NCBI GenBank assembly: GCA_016786705.1
Contig: JAEUVV010000006.1
Location: forward strand, 310,001-374,000
DNA from: Taibaiella sp.
GTDB lineage: Bacteria > Bacteroidota > Bacteroidia > Chitinophagales > Chitinophagaceae
Reading direction: 5' to 3'
DNA length: 64,000 nucleotides
Shown here: positions 63,401 through 64,000 of the stretch, one piece after another
Position numbering within the stretch: position 1 is the first letter of the stretch
How the letters are laid out: each line of letters begins with the position of its first letter
Position numbers and translations under genes: made by a program
The notes under the pieces: model-generated
Databases searched by the model: none
Seen by the model: the letters and a program-made list of their open reading frames with translations, nothing else
What the model was told of the DNA's origin: nothing

Positions 63401-64000
63401 GTAACCGTAAATATGATCATTAACAATTTTGACCCCTCTTTGCTATCCTTCACGGGAATCACTGCCGGTTCTGTCTCCGTAGAATTTAGTTATGCCATGC
63501 TTGATGCGGCTGGAGTACAGGATCCGACTCCGGCTACCTTTACCCTTAACTGGAGCACCCCTTTACCTATTAGTCTGAAAAGCTTTATTGCTTATAAGAA
63601 CAATAATGTCGTTGACCTGGTATGGATAACTGCCGGCGAATACAATAATAAAGGTTTTGCTATTGAGAGGAGTAGCAATAGCCGGAACTGGACAACGATT
63701 GGCTTTGTGAGCAGCAAGTTTGTGAACGGAAACAGCAACCAGGGTGCAGATTACATCTATACTGACCATTCACCAGTAGCTGGCAGAAGCTTTTACCGCT
63801 TGCAACAAATAGATCATGAAGGCCAAGTCAACTACAGCCAGATCAGTACAATAGATTTTGCTTCTACTACTAAGGTTAATATTCATCCCAACCCGGTCGC
63901 ATCATTACTGATTATTGATGGTTTAGCCGTAAATAATACTTACATACGTGTTATTAATGTAACCGGCAGTAAGGTAAAAGAAATGTATACCAATGGCAAA
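60488..64000 (+). CDS. CSLREA/right-handed beta-helix T9SS surface protein (3' end outside window)
   Basis: 1171 codons are visible without a stop; the window ends inside the sorting domain. The N-terminus is unusually long before the hydrophobic core (~45-65); an internal ATG at 60569 would give a normal signal peptide. The CSLREA-type start (FTVTNTGDNGG...GTLRQAI) is followed by a beta-helix whose turns repeat GNYIG-x5-G-x2-A-x-PNG at least five times. An SdrD B-like domain (NVFNDANGLNDLP) and a HPNPV T9SS motif come last. Probably a large adhesin or surface glycan-binding protein. Confidence 0.85.
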   Translation, partial: MKQILPYDPQKVLNPESFRNFFSLPYHMQQKKSFKAFPKLRQHLYGALLTLAGTLLLSTTAVAATFTVTNTGDNGGTNPAANAGTGTLRQAIVDANASAGTDIITFNIAGGVSVKTIVLSAFLPIIADPVSIQGYSQPGAAQGPIGSRTIMIQINCNDVTSLPADRTGFGDGIIRFNNNADGSSLSGISIYNTSESTPVQIQQQAGNVHIWGNYIGVLASGASPASADYVTNDNILIGNYQGTGAAVITNVTIGTNGDGNNDANEGNVISRASHATNGGSGIQVGVSGHSYTYSNLRISGNYIGIEADGITAAPNGILTTGTVPIAGNSGITLVAPFNSTAAMSFVGTNGDGTSDDLERNVISGNFGNGLDITDANSITVAGNYIGTDKNGIAALPNGLSSATSGLAFSGILVINSSNIIIGFNDATMAAAVAANARNIISGNTTDGVTYLNCSGTGNKVSGNYIGTTVTGLAPLPNGSSTVDPATGNRTNAVEISGSSNVLIGTDADGDDDVSERNVLAATTNGYGLNIRNTSPNNIVAGNYIGVGADGTTALGNARGGIAIKDNGSSNNRIGSNDDGTNDAIEANIIANNGTNSGTALFRSGITVLNNTTGNRFSRNVYYSNKGLPIDLSDNAVTLNDGSTTNNNPNLLLDYPVITSHSLSGSTMTVSGYVSTCNGSEPVAGGSIAGTKIIQFYKMADDGDQNGALTNGSCTRSVAHGEGVQYLGSITGVTNTFTNQTFSLVSGATFGAGDRLTAITIDASGNTSEFGVLAILSISGNVFNDANGLNDLPTAIINGTGTNAGGLNAILYDNTTGQVVGVSTVSAGGTYSFDNVVSGNNYTLYITTATATVGQTAVPAVTLPAGWVSTGEQNCVATAGCTGSDGTPNGILPLNNVSRNITQANFGIERVPDTQNKTQTIAYPTGGIIPQGEVSTDGTGTDPEDGVLTGSTGSLAITQLPANATMLYNGNPVTVNMIINNFDPSLLSFTGITAGSVSVEFSYAMLDAAGVQDPTPATFTLNWSTPLPISLKSFIAYKNNNVVDLVWITAGEYNNKGFAIERSSNSRNWTTIGFVSSKFVNGNSNQGADYIYTDHSPVAGRSFYRLQQIDHEGQVNYSQISTIDFASTTKVNIHPNPVASLLIIDGLAVNNTYIRVINVTGSKVKEMYTNGK

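Noticed and set aside
1..64000. CRISPR array, rRNA or tRNA
   Set aside because: No spaced direct repeats, no long rRNA-like stretch and no cloverleaf-like segment were seen in the gaps.
1..64000. Insertion sequence or prophage
   Set aside because: No transposase, integrase or phage structural genes were recognised.

Overview
The window looks like chromosome of a member of the phylum Bacteroidota, probably Chitinophagia/Sphingobacteriia-like. The clues are several large secreted proteins with type IX secretion (T9SS) C-terminal sorting domains, a gliding-motility permease GldF, GEVED/PKD/Ig-like surface modules, DUF3276 and DUF5777 proteins, one-piece 'propeller' sensor kinases paired with LytTR regulators, and promoters with the TAnnTTTG -7 box. 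Genes are dense, mostly on the minus strand, and many operon junctions have gaps of only a few bases or overlaps. No rRNA, tRNA, CRISPR array or insertion sequence was seen.

Layout. 1-5.2 kb: two large T9SS-exported surface proteins (the first cut by the window edge) with look-alike leaders. 5.4-13.3 kb: housekeeping and envelope genes (obg, adk, UDP-glucose dehydrogenase, cdsA, CPBP protease, and a GH3-serine hydrolase fusion). 13.5-18.3 kb: a polysaccharide/cell-wall group (three glycosyltransferases, an amidase, a heptose-type sugar kinase). 18.3-21.7 kb: PpiD-like foldase, low-molecular-weight phosphatase, PUR-type DUF3276 protein. 22.2-29.3 kb: a redox/lipid-carrier locus with two YceI proteins, two heme-protein-like lipoproteins, an OB-fold protein, a DUF5777 barrel, and a propeller kinase-LytTR pair. 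29.3-37.6 kb: SDR, holA, GNAT, rsgA, gldF, a tandem triplet of outer-membrane barrel paralogues, pdxJ, hflX. 37.7-42.1 kb: a second polysaccharide set (asparagine synthetase-like amidotransferase, flippase, hexapeptide acyltransferase). 42.1-46.9 kb: hemW, a MazG-like hydrolase, M48 protease, lipoprotein hydrolase, MORN-like protein. 47.0-50.7 kb: a second propeller kinase-LytTR pair.

50.7-56.6 kb is the most accessory-looking part. It has an A+T-rich orphan gene flanked by decayed coding remnants and stray hairpins, then sucC, a stand-alone Cas4-like iron-sulphur nuclease, a DUF1287 protein and an A+T-rich secreted protein with a JAMM-like H-x-H...D motif. 56.7-64 kb holds a T9SS reprolysin-type metalloprotease and a huge CSLREA/beta-helix adhesin-like protein cut by the window end.

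How the parts fit: the two sugar clusters plus ugd supply and assemble surface polysaccharide. The T9SS substrates, GldF and the barrels form the cell surface. The two kinase-LytTR pairs probably sense periplasmic ligands. Starts are corrected where a promoter, terminator or signal peptide shows that the longest open frame is too long. All family names come from motif recognition only; no database search was possible.
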